Source: Cervus elaphus (Eukaryota; Chordata; Mammalia; Artiodactyla; Cervidae). Taken from it: 64,000 bases of DNA. The translations under genes and the position numbers were made by a program. The stretch spans positions 101,046,015 through 101,110,014 of the forward strand of contig NC_057823.1 in assembly GCF_910594005.1 (NCBI RefSeq), in the 5' to 3' direction. Under the pieces are notes generated by a model, which was not told where the DNA came from, ran no database searches, and saw only the letters and a list, made by a program, of their open reading frames with translations. The first letter of the stretch is position 1. Each line of letters begins with the position of its first letter. Positions 24,876-36,848 of this stretch are shown in pieces.

Positions 24876-26490
24876 GAGTACTAGTCTACCAGATATTAAA
24901 TAGATAACTTTTTAGATCCTACTCCTTTTAAACAAAGGAACTCAGAGAGGACCTAGGGGAAACGTGTGATGATTTTGTAAGGGACTGTGGTCAAATGGCT
25001 GTGTGTGATGAAACTGTAAAGGTTAATTCTAAAGTTTCCACCCAACAAACCTTACACATTGTACATTGGAAAGGTGCAACATTTATGTTGAAATATAAGT
25101 CAAGAGAATAGTCCTCACTTCCTGTTCTACCTTTCACTCAGACCTTCAATTCTGTGATTTCAGGCCGTTTCAGTTATTTCATCCAAAACCGTTCAACCTT
25201 TGCTTAATGTGTGGTGTTCTGTTTCTCTGGTCTTCTGCCGTGCTTCAATTTTTCCATCTATTCCTCTTCCTCTCTTCTGTTTACTTTCATCCTAGTCACA
25301 GAATTACATTTCTCGACTAGCTTTTTCAACCAGCATATGATTTGCATACTCGAGTTCATTTCCTGTACCTTTCTTAACTATCTCTGTCCTGATTGCATTT
25401 TTTTCATCGTGTGTGGTAAAATATTAGCAGAAGCACTGATGTGTTTCTTTAGGATAATAAACCTTTAAAGCGTCATCCATTTCAAGAGACAGATTTCATT
25501 TATAGCCTAGTGAATTGAAATGAATTAATTCTTATGAGGCTTCATATCTTGTGGCTGAAGTGCCATGTTACAATAGAAGGGCAAGCAAAGTCACAGCCCA
25601 CTGGAAATCATCAGTAAAATATGGAAAACCAACTGAAGTTTCTGAGTTCAGAAGTAAGATCAGTGTGGAGGTTATGGAAATAATGTTGCGTAACTGTGGC
25701 TAGGATCATGTTAGAGTTAAAAGGTCACAATCTCCACACCAAACGCTAGGCTGAAATATGCTTCTCTCCAAAGCTGCCCCTTGGAATAGGAATAGCTGTG
25801 GATCCTGGAGCCCTCCAGACCTCCAGACAGCCTTGTCTGAGGGAGTTCAGGTTACTCCTGCTGAAACTTCTCAATGTGTGTATATGCAAACACATGGGCT
25901 CCTCAGGTCAAACTGTAGGAAGTCAAACTGGAAGAAATCCTAGTGATTTATAACAATAAAATTTGATTTTGAAATAATGTATTTTCATAGCCATTGATTC
26001 AAACAATATCAAAAATGTATATGAATATGCTCTATAAGTATTTTCTTTGTGATAACTCTTAGCATGTTGCTCAACTAAAATATCATCATTAAAATATTTA
26101 TCCACTACTAAGTTAAAGAATTTCCTCAAGTTACTCAGCTGGTCTTGTGATTGTTACCCCATGGATAAATAATGATATATATATCTAAAGTGTGATGTTT
26201 CTATCTAAAGCATAAAGCATAATATCTAAACACTCATACACATAGGCACACATGCACACAGCAGTTTTTTTAGAATGCCTCATTTTTTGCTGACTCAGTG
26301 GATCAAATTCACAGGATAAATTTGATGGAAACAAATTCTTTCATCCATGACTAAGAAACTCTATTTAGTGTGATTATTTAGGTGTGTTTCTTCACCAGTT
26401 TTCCTTCTGTATATTTTGATTTCTGGAGCTTTTTGTTAAACAGATAAGATTTTCACTTTGTATATTCATTAGCCTTCTAACCATAGAAGA

Positions 26491-26703
26491 TTTTGTTGTT
26501 GTTTAGTCCCTGAGTTGTGTCCAACTCTTTTCTGACCACATGGACTGTGGCCCACCAGGCTTCTCTGTCCATGGGATTTCCCAGGCAAGAATACTGGGGC
26601 GGGTTGCCATTTCCTGCTCTAGGGGATCTTCACAACCCAGAGATCAAACCCACGTCTCCTGCACTGGCAGGTGGATTCTTTACCACTGAGCTACCTAGGA
26701 AGC
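26491..26703 (-). mobile_element. Bov-tA SINE, antisense
   Basis: It runs from a (TTG)n tail at the left to the tRNA-like head ending ...gagctacctaggaagct at the right. The body blocks are intact but diverged. No secure target duplication was found. Confidence 0.9.
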
Positions 26704-29344
26704 TCTATACAAGATGTACATTCTGTAAAACAAAACTTAAGAGTCTCAAAACACAATTTTCCCTAAAGTCATTATATTATAATACCTAAGTCAGAAGTTC
26801 AGTATATTTTTCTCCAGAATGTGTTGAGCTTCTCATATTACTACTTGAGTTTTTAGCTAATTAGTTATTATTATTACAGAATATGGCATTGGCTGATCAC
26901 GTTTAAATCTCTGTAGGGAAGGAAGAAGCAATTATATAGAAATTATTTAATTTCCTGTCTTTTAATTTCATGAAAATTTTGATGTGTGCTTAGAAAATGT
27001 CTTCAAATTAAAAGTTATTTTTGACTTGTTTTCATGCTTTTGAGTAAAAATCTACTCAATTTAGACAATTCTAATCAAGAACATTATCTAAGAGGATGAT
27101 CAGTTACTGGCAATAGCTGGCATGTTACTGTTAATAACATTCCTACTACTTTTAATTTGGTGACATATTTCAGCTTTAGTGATAAATTATTTAATAGTTG
27201 CCGAAATGTGTCAGTTAACTTATTTATTTTTCTCATGGAGTTTTTTTTTTTGAAGTCGTGGTAAAGAATATTAGCCAAGTTGAACATCAAAATGTGATTA
27301 ACTTGATTCTTTCAAAGCAAGGATATAATATAAAACTAAGAGACAGTTAGCCGCTTAGAACCTTTTGCTTCGTTGGACATAGTGGAGTGGGAGAAATTCT
27401 CGCCTGGTATTATTAATTAAAATAAAAAATTACAAAACCCAACCACTCAGTAATTAATGAGTCATCTGTAAGTGCCAGATAATGTGCTAGGTGGACACCT
27501 TCTATGATCCTGTCCTCAGTTGCTTTAAATCTTCCAGTGGGCTTCTTGGGAGACAGAAAATGAAACCCAGAATCTTAAGATACTCCGCATGACCTAGCCA
27601 GTCTCCTGCCTCTTGGCCACTGTGTCCTTCCTAGACCTCAATAGATAAAAGAGCTGCCCAGGGTCCTGTTACCCTGTTGAGCTCACAGCGTGGCAGTACC
27701 CTGTTTATGTGCTTGGTATTTTGTTTCTCCTTGTCCCTCCTACCCCACTTCCTGTGTCTCCACTGCCACCAGAGCGGAAACACCGTGACAGCAGGAGATC
27801 TGGACCTGTGCTTTTCACTGTATCCCAGTTGTGAAGAATATAGCAATTGCTCAGTGAATGAATATTCACTGAATGCACAAATGATTACCATTTCTCGAAA
27901 TACCCTTTGACAATAGATATTTTCTTATACACAGGATAAATGTTTTCTGAAAACAACTCAGCTAATTAGATGAGTCTCTGGAGTGTAGAATTCATTTGGT
28001 ATAAATGAATGATATACTTTCCACTATTCTCTTTTGATCAGTGAAGATACTTGGGTAATTCAGGGTGAATCCAATGGCTAATCATTTTGAAAGTAGTATA
28101 GAGTAGGTGTATCTACTAAGTCTCAATCAGCGCACTTAGGAAAACTTGTTCCCAACAATAAACAATTTTAATAAATTAAGCAACAATATTCAATTCTCCT
28201 TTCTATATCTAAAGCATAGGCAAAAATGAAGATAAACCTGTTGTATTCATTCTTTTGTTTATTACTGTTTTCTCATCTATTTAAAACTCAGTTGAAATTT
28301 TTTAAAAAAGAATTCAATGAAATTATTATGAAAATAGGATCTCACTGAAATTGATTTAAGAGAGCAGACAGTCTGTTTGTAAATTGATGCTAATGTGATG
28401 TTAAATGTAAAATTAAATATAAAATGTTCATCATTGCATTTATTTCTGTACTATTTTTGTGAAGATCAAGCTTAATACTATACAGAGAAGTTTCCTTTGT
28501 GTTTTACTACTGAATTATTAAACATGACTTTTTATACTTTCTTTCTAAACTTTATCTATAGTAAATCAACATGTCTATATTACTAGTTAAGTTACCTGTT
28601 ATTATACATTTTTATGTGATGTTACCTTTGCTTTTCTTATGAGAATTGCAGACGAAAGGAAAATTTTTTCTTAAAAACTCATATGCTATTATTTATTAGT
28701 ATACTTCATGTCTTAATTTCTAATATAAATCTAACATTCTTGTACATACTCAATAGTTATATTAAAGTCAACTCCAAGTTGAGATATAAGGTTTTACAAT
28801 TCCTTAGAACAAAATGCGTAGAAAGAATTTAACATATACAGGAATGGAAGGAATGAGTAAGTCTGAGTTACTATTCATGGTGTCTGTGGTTAAAGATCAG
28901 CAAGTTCAAAAGAGATAAGAATTTGGATGGGTGATTTAAATTTTTACCTTCTTTCTACCTGAGAAAGACGAAGGAAGAAAGGAGAGGATGTGTAAGAGGT
29001 CTCTGAAGTGTCGTTGGCAAAGGTACAGAGATACTCAGACACTTTCCACTGAAGTTAGGGTATAAAAAGAATGAACATACGGTTCCTATTTAGAAGGTAG
29101 GATTAAGCGAGGCTTAGAAACCAAGTAAGGTGATTCCTATACATAAATTTGAGACATTATAGGCTCCAAAAAATGATAATACCTTGAAAGCCCAAATTAT
29201 GGACTAATTCAGTTTTTGAAAAGTAGAAAAGCTAATTGTTTGGATACCCGTAGAACAAAACCAATCCAGTTCACGAGCTTTTCTGGATGTTTCAACAACA
29301 CAAATAGTCTATAGAGAGTGGGCATAGCTTTCTTCTGTGAACTT

Positions 29345-29557
29345 CCGTGGGCTTCCCTGGTGGCTCAGAGGTTAAAGCGTCTGCCTGCAATGTGGGAGAC
29401 CGGGGTTCGATTCCTGGGTCGGGAAGATCCCCTAGAGAAGGAAATGGCAACTCACTCCAGTACTCTTGCCTGGAGAACCCCATGGACAGAGGAGCCTAGT
29501 GGGCTACAGTCCCCGGGGTCACAGAGTCGGACAGACTGAGAGACTTCACTTCACTTC
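29345..29557 (+). mobile_element. Bov-tA SINE, sense, with very long target duplication
   Basis: It starts at the head (ggcttccctggtggctcag) with an intact B-box ggttcgattcc and ends gagacttcacttcacttc. Direct repeats of 34 bp with two mismatches flank it at 29311-29344 and 29558-29591. It sits only 316 bp before exon E3. Confidence 0.93.
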
Positions 29558-29873
29558 ATAGAGAGTGGGCATAGCTTTCTTCCGTGAGCTTATGACTAGC
29601 ATTTTAGTGTGTCTGCTAGAAAGCAGATAACCGGTCAGTTTGATGAGTCAAGAAAAAGCTACAGACTACTTGAAATGATAGTTTTGTTGTTGCTCTGTGA
29701 TACATTGGAATTAAATGGATTTTATGCGTATGAAAGTACTCCGTAAACTGTAAAACACCAGGCAAACGAAATATATAGGGTTTTTAAACTTAGGATTGAT
29801 TTATTACTTAACATTTTTAATTTGAAATTCATTATTCATATTTGAGATGTGTATTTTGTGTGTGTATTTTCAG

Positions 29874-29922
29874 ATAATCACAAGGACTGCTCTGGTGTTT
29901 CCTTACACCTCACACGCCTGCC
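29874..29922 (+). CDS. PAM: PAM exon E3: PHM
   Basis: This 49-bp exon, the shortest in view, encodes NHKDCSGVSLHLTRL plus split codons at both ends (Asp with E2, Pro with E4). It enters at phase 1 and leaves at phase 2, so skipping it alone would break the frame. The acceptor follows a T/G-rich tract ending TTTTCAG; the donor is CC|GTAAGT, near consensus. It joins the two PHM subdomains. The Cys of KDCSG and the LHLTRLP strand are conserved in the family. Confidence 0.95.
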
Positions 29923-30002
29923 GTAAGTACTTCGGTTATCCTATCTGAGTGACAACTTTTAAAGATCTTCAAGAGCTTAAAAGTGGGAAATCCACTATGC
30001 TA

Positions 30003-30560
30003 GTTATCTACTGCTGTATAACAAATTATTCTCAACGTAGTGGCTTCAAACAGCAAACGTTTATTGTCTCGGTTGCCTGTGGCTAAGGAGTTTGGGCACA
30101 GCTTAGCTGGGTGCTGGTCGTCTGACACGAGGCCACAGTGAGAATCTCGGCCAGGGTTTCAGCCGTCTGGAGACTCGGCCGGGGCGGATTCGCTCGCGGG
30201 CTCTCTCATGTGGCTGTTGCCGGGGTTCGGTTCCTTGCTGGCCGTGGGCTGGAGGACCCCCTCGTTTCCTCCTCATGTGGCCTCTAAACAGGGCAGCTCC
30301 CAACATGGCTGCCGCCGTCTGCCCCTCCCAGTCAGCGAGGGAGACCGCAAGAGGGCGTCCCAGGTGGAAGCCGGAGTACTTCTGTATCCTCCTCTCAGAA
30401 GTTACGAACATGTGTGCGATAGGTCAAGAAAGTGGTGACCACAGGTCTTCGTACTCTGATTCCAGTGGACAAAAGAAAAATTATTGTTGCTATATTCTGT
30501 TAGAGATAACAAATTACTGGGTCAGGTTACTCGGTCCAGCCTGCGTCAAGGGAAGATGAT
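30003..30560. repeat. Ancient interspersed repeat, CpG-rich, class unassigned
   Basis: The start (tactgctgtataacaaatta ... gtggcttcaaacagcaaacg) is wording seen in many old mammalian repeat copies, and ggcacagcttagctgggtgc follows in the expected order. I cannot assign a family. About 20 CpG dinucleotides lie between 30117 and 30375. Confidence 0.6.
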
Positions 30561-30586
30561 TGAACACGGGCAAGAATGTCAGAGCT

Positions 30587-31020
30587 GTGGGTCATTGGGA
30601 GGTGTATCGTTCAGGGTCCTCCAGAGAAACCGAACCAATAGAATGTATGAGAGAGAGAGAGAGAACGAAAGAGAAAGAGAAATTGAGATTTACCTGAGGG
30701 GATTGGCCCACACAGTTGTAAGATCTGGCAAGTCTAAAATATTCAAGGCAGGTTGGCAGGTAGGAAATCCTGGCAGGAACCGATGTTGCAATCTTGGGTC
30801 CAAAGGCATAATTCCTTCCTCTTCCGAGGACCTCAGTCTTTTTTCTTAAGACACTCATCCACATTTTGGACCATAATCTGCTTTACCCAAAGTCAGTGGT
30901 TTAAATATTAATTACATCTTCAAAAATACCTTTATAACAACATCTGGGCTAGTGCTTGACCAAATATCTTGGCACTACAGCCTAGCTGACTTGATACCTA
31001 TAATTAATCACTACAGGAGC
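30587..31020. repeat. Ancient L1-like or related repeat remnant
   Basis: Blocks tcagggtcctccagagaaac, a (GAGA)n run at 30648-30683, ggcaagtctaaaatattcaa, gacctcagtctttttt and tcatccacattttgga occur in the order known from old mammalian repeats. The family is uncertain. Confidence 0.55.
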
Positions 31021-31032
31021 CATTTAGAGATT

Positions 31033-31258
31033 GGGCTTCCCAGGTGGCGCTAGTGGTAAAGAACCCCCCCTGGCCAATGCAGGAGACTTAAGAGATGCTG
31101 GTTCTACCCCTGGGTCAGGAAGATCCTCTGGAGGAGACTATAGCAACACACTCCAATATTCTTGCCTGGAGAATCTCATGGACAGAGGAGCCTGGCAGGC
31201 TACAGTCCATTGGGTCACAAAGAGTCAGACACAAGTCAGACTTAGCACACAAGCACAT
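31033..31258 (+). mobile_element. Bov-tA SINE, sense, diverged
   Basis: It starts gggcttcccaggtggcgcta and carries the body and a tail with agagtcagacacaagtcagac. The C run in the head (ccccccctgg) and a changed B box (ggttctacccc) suggest the internal promoter is dead. Confidence 0.9.
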
Positions 31259-31482
31259 GTAGAAACATTTACCATGCCACAAAAATGTGTATTCAGCTAT
31301 TTGCCCAAGAAAATAAGTTATTCTCAAGAAGAATATATATTCTACCTCATTCCCCGTATATTAGTTTAATTTCCACATGAATCATATTTTATAGATCAAT
31401 GCATTGAAGTATACTTTATTTTTCCAAGGCAGTTGTTTTGACGTTTTCCAATAGTTGAAATAAATGTTACTATTTTGTGCAG

Positions 31483-31550
31483 ACAGCCTTTAATTGCTGG
31501 CATGTACCTTATGATGTCTGTTGACACTGTTATACCACCAGGAGGGAAAG
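31483..31550 (+). CDS. PAM: PAM exon E4: PHM, MYLMMSVDTVIPPGG
   Basis: This 68-bp exon encodes QPLIAGMYLMMSVDTVIPPGGK. It completes the Pro codon split with E3 and ends one base into a Val codon (phase 1). The acceptor TTTTGTGCAG follows a short pyrimidine tract and the donor is AAAG|GTGAGT. The segment is the first strand of the second PHM subdomain and is strongly conserved. It has no metal ligand. Confidence 0.95.
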
Positions 31551-32587
31551 GTGAGTAATGATCTTTTAGAATTTACCATTACTTCATTATCTAATCTTTA
31601 AGGATGGATTTACATCTTTTATAAACACTTGAAATGACCAATATTTTTGAGTCCCTGAAAAATAAACTAGTTCTTTATTATCCTTGGAGTTAAAATAGGT
31701 TTTTGTGTTATTCCAAGCCAGCAGTTTATTATTTTCCAGTTGTATGCCAAGAATTGAGGTCCATAGGGAAGTAGTGAGTAATATAAATTTAAATATAATT
31801 CTTGAGTATTTTACAAATAAATCATCCATTCTTCAGATGCCAAAACAAATTTCTTATCATACTGTGGCATAAACTACTATAAAGAATATCAGATTAAGAA
31901 TCAAAAGCTGTCAAATCCAGTCTTTGAACATAGATTTGTAAAATGGGTATAATAATAGCTGATTTCTCCTAAATTTACAAAAAAAACTATTAGAATGAGT
32001 ATAATATTATTTATTGCTGTAAATATCTTATCCTTTGGTGGAGTGTCATATTATTCATTTGTTCTTACTGGGGATCTGTTAATGACGAGTACGATCTCGT
32101 TACTTTTCACTGTCTAATTTTAAAAAGACATTTATTGAAAAATTAACTGTGTGTTAGTCTATAAGGAAGGAAAAGTATATGAAATGTTTCCTTCTCCACA
32201 GGAACTGTCAATCTCATTATCTTAGGTGTTTGAAATAAATTTTTCAAAAATCCTTCTGTTCTAAAAATAAAAACCAATGTTTAAGCTTTTTCAGCTGCAC
32301 AAATTTCATGATAAAGGTATCAAATTAAGCCTGAGTTTTCACTGACAATGTGTGTTGATCTGACTCTAGTCATTTTATGAGTGAAACAGAATATAAGGGG
32401 TTCTTAACTCATCTTAGTAAGAAGCTGGCCCATAGTAAGTGCTTAATACCTCTGAGTACATGAGTTTGTATTTACTCAAAAACCCCATGCTTAGCTGCTT
32501 GTGGATACTCTATACATACTTTTAGTCAAGAATAATGTTATTTTCCAGTTGAGTAATGACTTTTTTCTGTGTTTTCATTTCTAACAG
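31551..32587 (+). other. PAM: PAM intron E4-E5 (1037 bp)
   Basis: AT-rich unique sequence with no recognised repeat or gene. It ends in TTTCATTTCTAACAG. Confidence 0.9.
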
Positions 32588-32668
32588 TGGTGAATTCTGA
32601 TATTTCATGCCATTATAAAAAGTATCCAATGCATGTCTTTGCCTACAGAGTTCACACTCACCATTTAG
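32588..32668 (+). CDS. PAM: PAM exon E5: PHM, CuM ligands HTHH
   Basis: This 81-bp exon encodes VNSDISCHYKKYPMHVF then AYRVHTHHL. It is phase 1 at both ends. The first and second His of HTHH correspond to rat His242 and His244, which with Met314 in E8 hold the catalytic copper CuM (CuB) where O2 and peptide react. The Arg of AYRVH is rat Arg240, which binds the peptide carboxylate. The Cys of DISCHY matches rat Cys227. The donor is TTAG|GTAAGA. Skipping would stay in frame but kill hydroxylase activity. Confidence 0.97.
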
Positions 32669-32951
32669 GTAAGAACTTTACATATTAAATGATATGCCAC
32701 TGTGCTTGCTAATGCTGTAAATGTAAAATGTAGATTATATCTGACCTTAAATCTGTTTCATCTGTTTCAGTGAAAGAGATTTTGTGCAGTACCTTAAAAT
32801 TCTGTATGTGTTTTCATCATATTGTTTTCATTAAAGTGCCGAGCATTCTGGTTTCTGAAAATATTTGTATTTTTTTTTTTGCAGTAAGAAAACAAATAAT
32901 GCCTTTTATCTTTCTAATGCTTTATATAGTTATAATTTGTGTTCATTACAG
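32669..32951 (+). other. PAM: PAM intron E5-E6 (283 bp)
   Basis: A short intron with a T10 run just before 32882. A TTTGCAG string at 32878-32884 is a decoy acceptor 67 bp before the true one (CATTACAG). Confidence 0.9.
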
Positions 32952-33028
32952 GCAAGGTAGTAAGTGGATACAGAGTAAGAAATGGACAGTGGACCCTGAT
33001 TGGACGCCAAAGCCCCCAACTGCCACAG
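32952..33028 (+). CDS. PAM: PAM exon E6: PHM, KVVSGYRVRNGQW
   Basis: This 77-bp exon encodes KVVSGYRVRNGQWTLIGRQ then SPQLPQ. It completes the Gly codon after HTHHL and ends on a codon boundary (phase 0, the only such junction here). The acceptor is CATTACAG and the donor is CAG|GTGTGT, weaker than the neighbouring donors. The segment is a conserved beta region of the second PHM subdomain. Confidence 0.95.
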
Positions 33029-33376
33029 GTGTGTAGAATATAGTACAATTTTGAGAGAAAAAAAAATGATTAATAAGCAGGTAGTAATTTGTAAAGCCCT
33101 TATAGAACCCTTGTGAATTTCTCTTGAATCTAAACATCTCTAAATCTACCTTTACTCTGTATCTAAGCTGTGCATATTCTTTTTTTTTTAGTTATTTCCA
33201 ATGTGATGGTTTCCTTATCTGTTCTCTTAGTATTTCTAAGCAGGCTGAAGTGTATCTGTGTATGTGTGTATATTCATCCTCTCTACCCAGGGTACCCCGA
33301 GCCTCACGTTACTAAGCGTGAGTTTCTGGGTTTTGTTGATAATTTTAATGAATTATTGTATCTGTCTTCTCTGCAG
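33029..33376 (+). other. PAM: PAM intron E6-E7 (348 bp)
   Basis: A short intron without repeats beyond a T9 run near 33181. It ends TGTCTTCTCTGCAG. Confidence 0.9.
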
Positions 33377-33480
33377 GCCTTCTACCCAGCAGAGCACCCA
33401 GTGGATGTTAGTTTTGGTGACGTGCTGGCAGCAAGATGCGTGTTCACTGGTGAAGGAAGGACAGAAGTCACGCACATTGG
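33377..33480 (+). CDS. PAM: PAM exon E7: PHM, DVLAARCVFTGEG
   Basis: This 104-bp exon encodes AFYPAEHPVDVSFGDVLAA then RCVFTGEGRTEVTHI. It starts at phase 0 and ends two bases into a Gly codon (phase 2). The Cys of AARCVF corresponds to rat Cys293, which pairs with the Cys next to Met314 in E8. The acceptor CTTCTCTGCAG is strong. The donor GG|GTATGC deviates from consensus at +4 to +6. Confidence 0.96.
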
Positions 33481-35347
33481 GTATGCTTTCACAGATTCCA
33501 TTATTTAAAAATACTTTATTAGGACAAGGCATGGTTATAAGTGACAGTTATCTGCATGAATGAATGGCATATTTTTCTCTATTATAAACAGTTAGGACAA
33601 ACCCTAGCGTTTTATGATTTTAGGACTGAGTGAGTTGGTCAAACTGCAGAACATGCGCTTCGTTTTTCATAATTCCTTTCTTCCTGCTTATTGAAGGCCT
33701 TTAGGATCATACCTCTACATAGTATAGTTGCCACAAGAGTGTATATTACTTCCTGTACATCTTAATAAAGAAAAATGTAATGATTATAACTTTTTTCTCA
33801 AGTGTCCTTTTGCCCTATAGTCAAATTTAGGTGAATATATACGTTCTGCATATAATGGTGGCCATTAATTACTCAGAACCAGGATTTTTTTTCTACCTGT
33901 TTAAACCTTTATGTATTCATTATGAGAATGTTCAACTTTTAAGTAAGCTTCAAAATACTGAGCTGCTTTGAAATAAGTATGTTTTATAACACCAAGTACA
34001 TTTTTCAAAGCACTATGAACTCTTTCACAAAGGGTTTGCCTAAATTAAAAATGAAAGATAAAGCCTCTTATCATGTTTTTTGGTTAGAAAAGAACTAAGG
34101 AGCCTCCTTTCCATTTTAAACTAGGTTATAAAATATTTACTGATACCACCTAGAAGATGGAGCTTTAAACCATTTATCTTTTGATCAAAGAGGAGTTACA
34201 GAGAGTAGACATCTGATAATATGCATTAGATGCAGAGATGATTCTTATGATGACAACGCTAGCTGTTGGTTGTTAGGGGATACAGAAAAGGTACTGATGC
34301 AGGTGAATGAAAAAAAAAAACCATTTGAGATGGTAGAATAGGATTTTTTTATGTCAGCCTAAAAGGATTTTTTATTAATAAGCATCAATTTTGAGACTAA
34401 TGATAAATAGAAAAAAGTTATCATTTTAAATTAAACAAGGAAATTTTAACAGATTTGCTTTTAGATGAATTTGGTAAATTTAAGATGGAGATGTGAGGAA
34501 AGCAATAAAATTATTGAGTTGCATAAAATGGTAACAAAAGAATTGACAAAGTAGATATAATTAGATTTTAAAAAGTCTAATAATTCACTTTACTAACAGT
34601 CTTTAAATACATGTAGTGTAGTGTTTCTGGAACTTTATTTAAATGCCATTTGTTATTTTATTAACCTTTGAAATAAACAACGGAGTAAAACAAGTCCCTT
34701 TCAACACATTTTTTGTATTAGTTTTCAAGTTCAGGTGTGAAATAAGTAGAACTTTTTCTTTTGCTTAAATGTACCTTTACAATTTGGGAGGGTTTGTAAC
34801 TTCTGACAGATTCTATCTTTTGGGTATCCTCTGTGTAGCAATATCAGCCATGGAAATTAATGACTTGTTATAGTACCAGGATGAGAGGCCAAAGTGATCT
34901 CTGGGGGCCTCTTTCAGTTTCATGAGTCCGGAATAATTCTAGTCTTTTTTTAAAATGTGCATTTTGCTTTAAAATAATACGCTAAAATGACTATACCAAT
35001 CTATCTTTTTGTAAGTGTCCTGTGGGCTAAAGGAAACACCACTTTGTAATATAAATGAAGTAGAAAGAAATTATAGGAAATTAACTTAGGGGTCAGTCTG
35101 TATTCTGAATATGTAATTTATACTAAGAAAGCAGGAAATTTTGTATAAATTTAAATATGAATTAAATCCTTATAATAATGCACAGCATTCCTATAGCACG
35201 TGGTATGCTTCTCAGTAATAACAACAATGCATCCATTTTGTAAAATACAGAATACCACCTCCATAGGGTACTATAGTATCACAATTGAGAAAGTAACCAA
35301 TAAAAGGAGAAAACTAGTCTGTTTATGATGTATTTTAAATTAAACAT

Positions 35348-35563
35348 GTGTTATGTGTGCTCAGTCATATCCAACTGTATGCAGCCTCATGAACTGTAGC
35401 CCACCAAGCTTCTCTGTCCATGGAATTTTTCAGGCAAGCATACTAGAGCAGGTTGCCATTTCCTACTCCAGGGGATCTTCTCAACCTAAGGATCGAACCC
35501 ACGTCTCTTGCGTCTCCTGCATTGGCAGGTGTATTCTTTACCGCTGTGCCCCTTGGGAAGCCC
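35348..35563 (-). mobile_element. Bov-tA SINE, antisense
   Basis: The minus strand starts GGGCTTCCCAAGGGGCAC and carries the BovA body to the tail atgtgtgctcagtc in reverse. A small internal duplication (gtctcttgcgtctcctgc) is present. Its direct repeats (attttaa...) are imperfect. Confidence 0.9.
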
Positions 35564-36556
35564 ATTTTAAGTAAATGATACTCTGTAAATCTCCCTCTCT
35601 TCTCTGTTCCCATCTAACCCCCAACCCACATACACAGACGTCACTCCCACTGGCATAGGTTTGAGCCCTGAGCCTAAAGCCTGACTTAAACGCAAGTCTC
35701 ACTTATCCAGAGGTCTAGGTCTTACGGGGCCAGCAGATGTCCCCTCCACGTGCTGGAAGAACTGTGGGTTCCCGGTTTTTAACCTTCCTGTCCCCCAGCC
35801 ACCTGGAAACTAGGTTTAACAGGAAAATTATACCATCAGTGGCCTTACCAGTAAGAGTTTCAGTTGAGTGATTCATCTGCCCAGTGCTGGTTTAACTCTG
35901 CATTAAGCTAGAAATTTTAGACCTGGACAAAACTTACGTAGAGCAGAGTTAACTAATCAGAAACAGTTACAAAGCTCAGGACAGTTTTTAACCAGAGGTT
36001 CAACTCAAAATGCAGCTATTAGAAACATGTGAATTTAAGACAAAATGTATCAATAAACTTAATGATAATGTTTTAACCCAGATATGTTACTTCTTTTCAA
36101 ATAGTATCTATGAATAATATATCTTAGGCAAATTGTACTCATGTATATATTGGCAATATAGTACTAATTGACCTACACATAAGCAATATTTTGTGCCTGA
36201 CACTGCATTGTATATTTTATATTCAACATGAGGCTTCTCTTAGTTCATTTCAATGTTTAAACATCCAAAGAAGAATTAAATTGAGTGAGCCAAATAAGCT
36301 AATTAAGTTAGCTAATTTGCCTAAAAGTATATATGCTAAAATTTAGAATTACCTCTTGAGAATTGGTAGATATTATTTACCAATTTGGTCAGTTTTGTTG
36401 GTCATATTTTTCATTTGGAGACAGTTATTTCATATACATATGAGAAGGTCTAATAAATGTTTGTAGTTACTAAGCACAACACTTTAATCAGCATTTAAAG
36501 TATATTATATGCAAATAAAGTTATATGGTCAATAGCACCTTAATATACAAGTTTTA

Positions 36557-36784
36557 GGGCTTCTCGGGTGGTGCTAGTGGTAAAGATTCTGCCTGCCAAT
36601 GCAGGAGACTCGAGAGATGTGGGTTTGCTCCCTGGGTCAGGAAGATCCCCCTGAGAAAGAAATGGCAACCCACTCCAGTATTTTTGCCTGGAAAATCCCA
36701 TGGACAGAGGAGCCTGGCAGGCTACAGCCCATAGGTCACAAAGAGTCAGATAGGACTGAGCACACATGTATTCGTAGTAGTGTG
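36557..36784 (+). mobile_element. Bov-tA SINE, sense, with target duplication
   Basis: It starts gggcttctcgggtggtgcta and ends at a gactgagcacacatg tail. The 9-bp repeat caagtttta flanks it at 36548-36556 and 36785-36793. Confidence 0.92.
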
Positions 36785-36848
36785 CAAGTTTTAAAGCACC
36801 AGGAAACCTTTTAAGAAACAATTCAGAGCTTTGCAAAATAACGTCTTT

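Larger units (their letters stand above)
4771..29873 (+). other. PAM: PAM intron E2-E3 (25.1 kb)
   Basis: This is the largest intron in view and no exon was recognised in it. E2 and E3 join in frame (Arg-Asp codon), so none is missing. It contains Bov-tA/Bov-A2 copies at 4927-5088, 11504-11680, 15189-15385, 19789-20007, 23270-23402, 24614-24875, 26491-26703 and 29345-29557. BovB pieces lie at 8464-9060, 12086-12457 and 14499-14838, and old L1 at about 13510-14490. Simple tandem repeats and inverted repeats are listed separately. The stretches 5090-7690, 17270-19780, 20010-23250 and 26710-29310 show no recognisable feature beyond AT-rich unique sequence. Confidence 0.9.
29923..31482 (+). other. 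PAM: PAM intron E3-E4 (1560 bp)
   Basis: It holds an old mammalian repeat at about 30003-30560 with a CpG-dense core, a second old repeat at about 30587-31020, and a Bov-tA at 31033-31258. The rest, from 31260 to the acceptor TTGTGCAG, shows nothing recognisable. Confidence 0.9.

Noticed and set aside
32878..32884. TTTGCAG acceptor-like site after a T run in intron E5-E6
   Set aside because: Using it would add 67 bases and shift the frame. The site at 32951 gives the exact PAM join.
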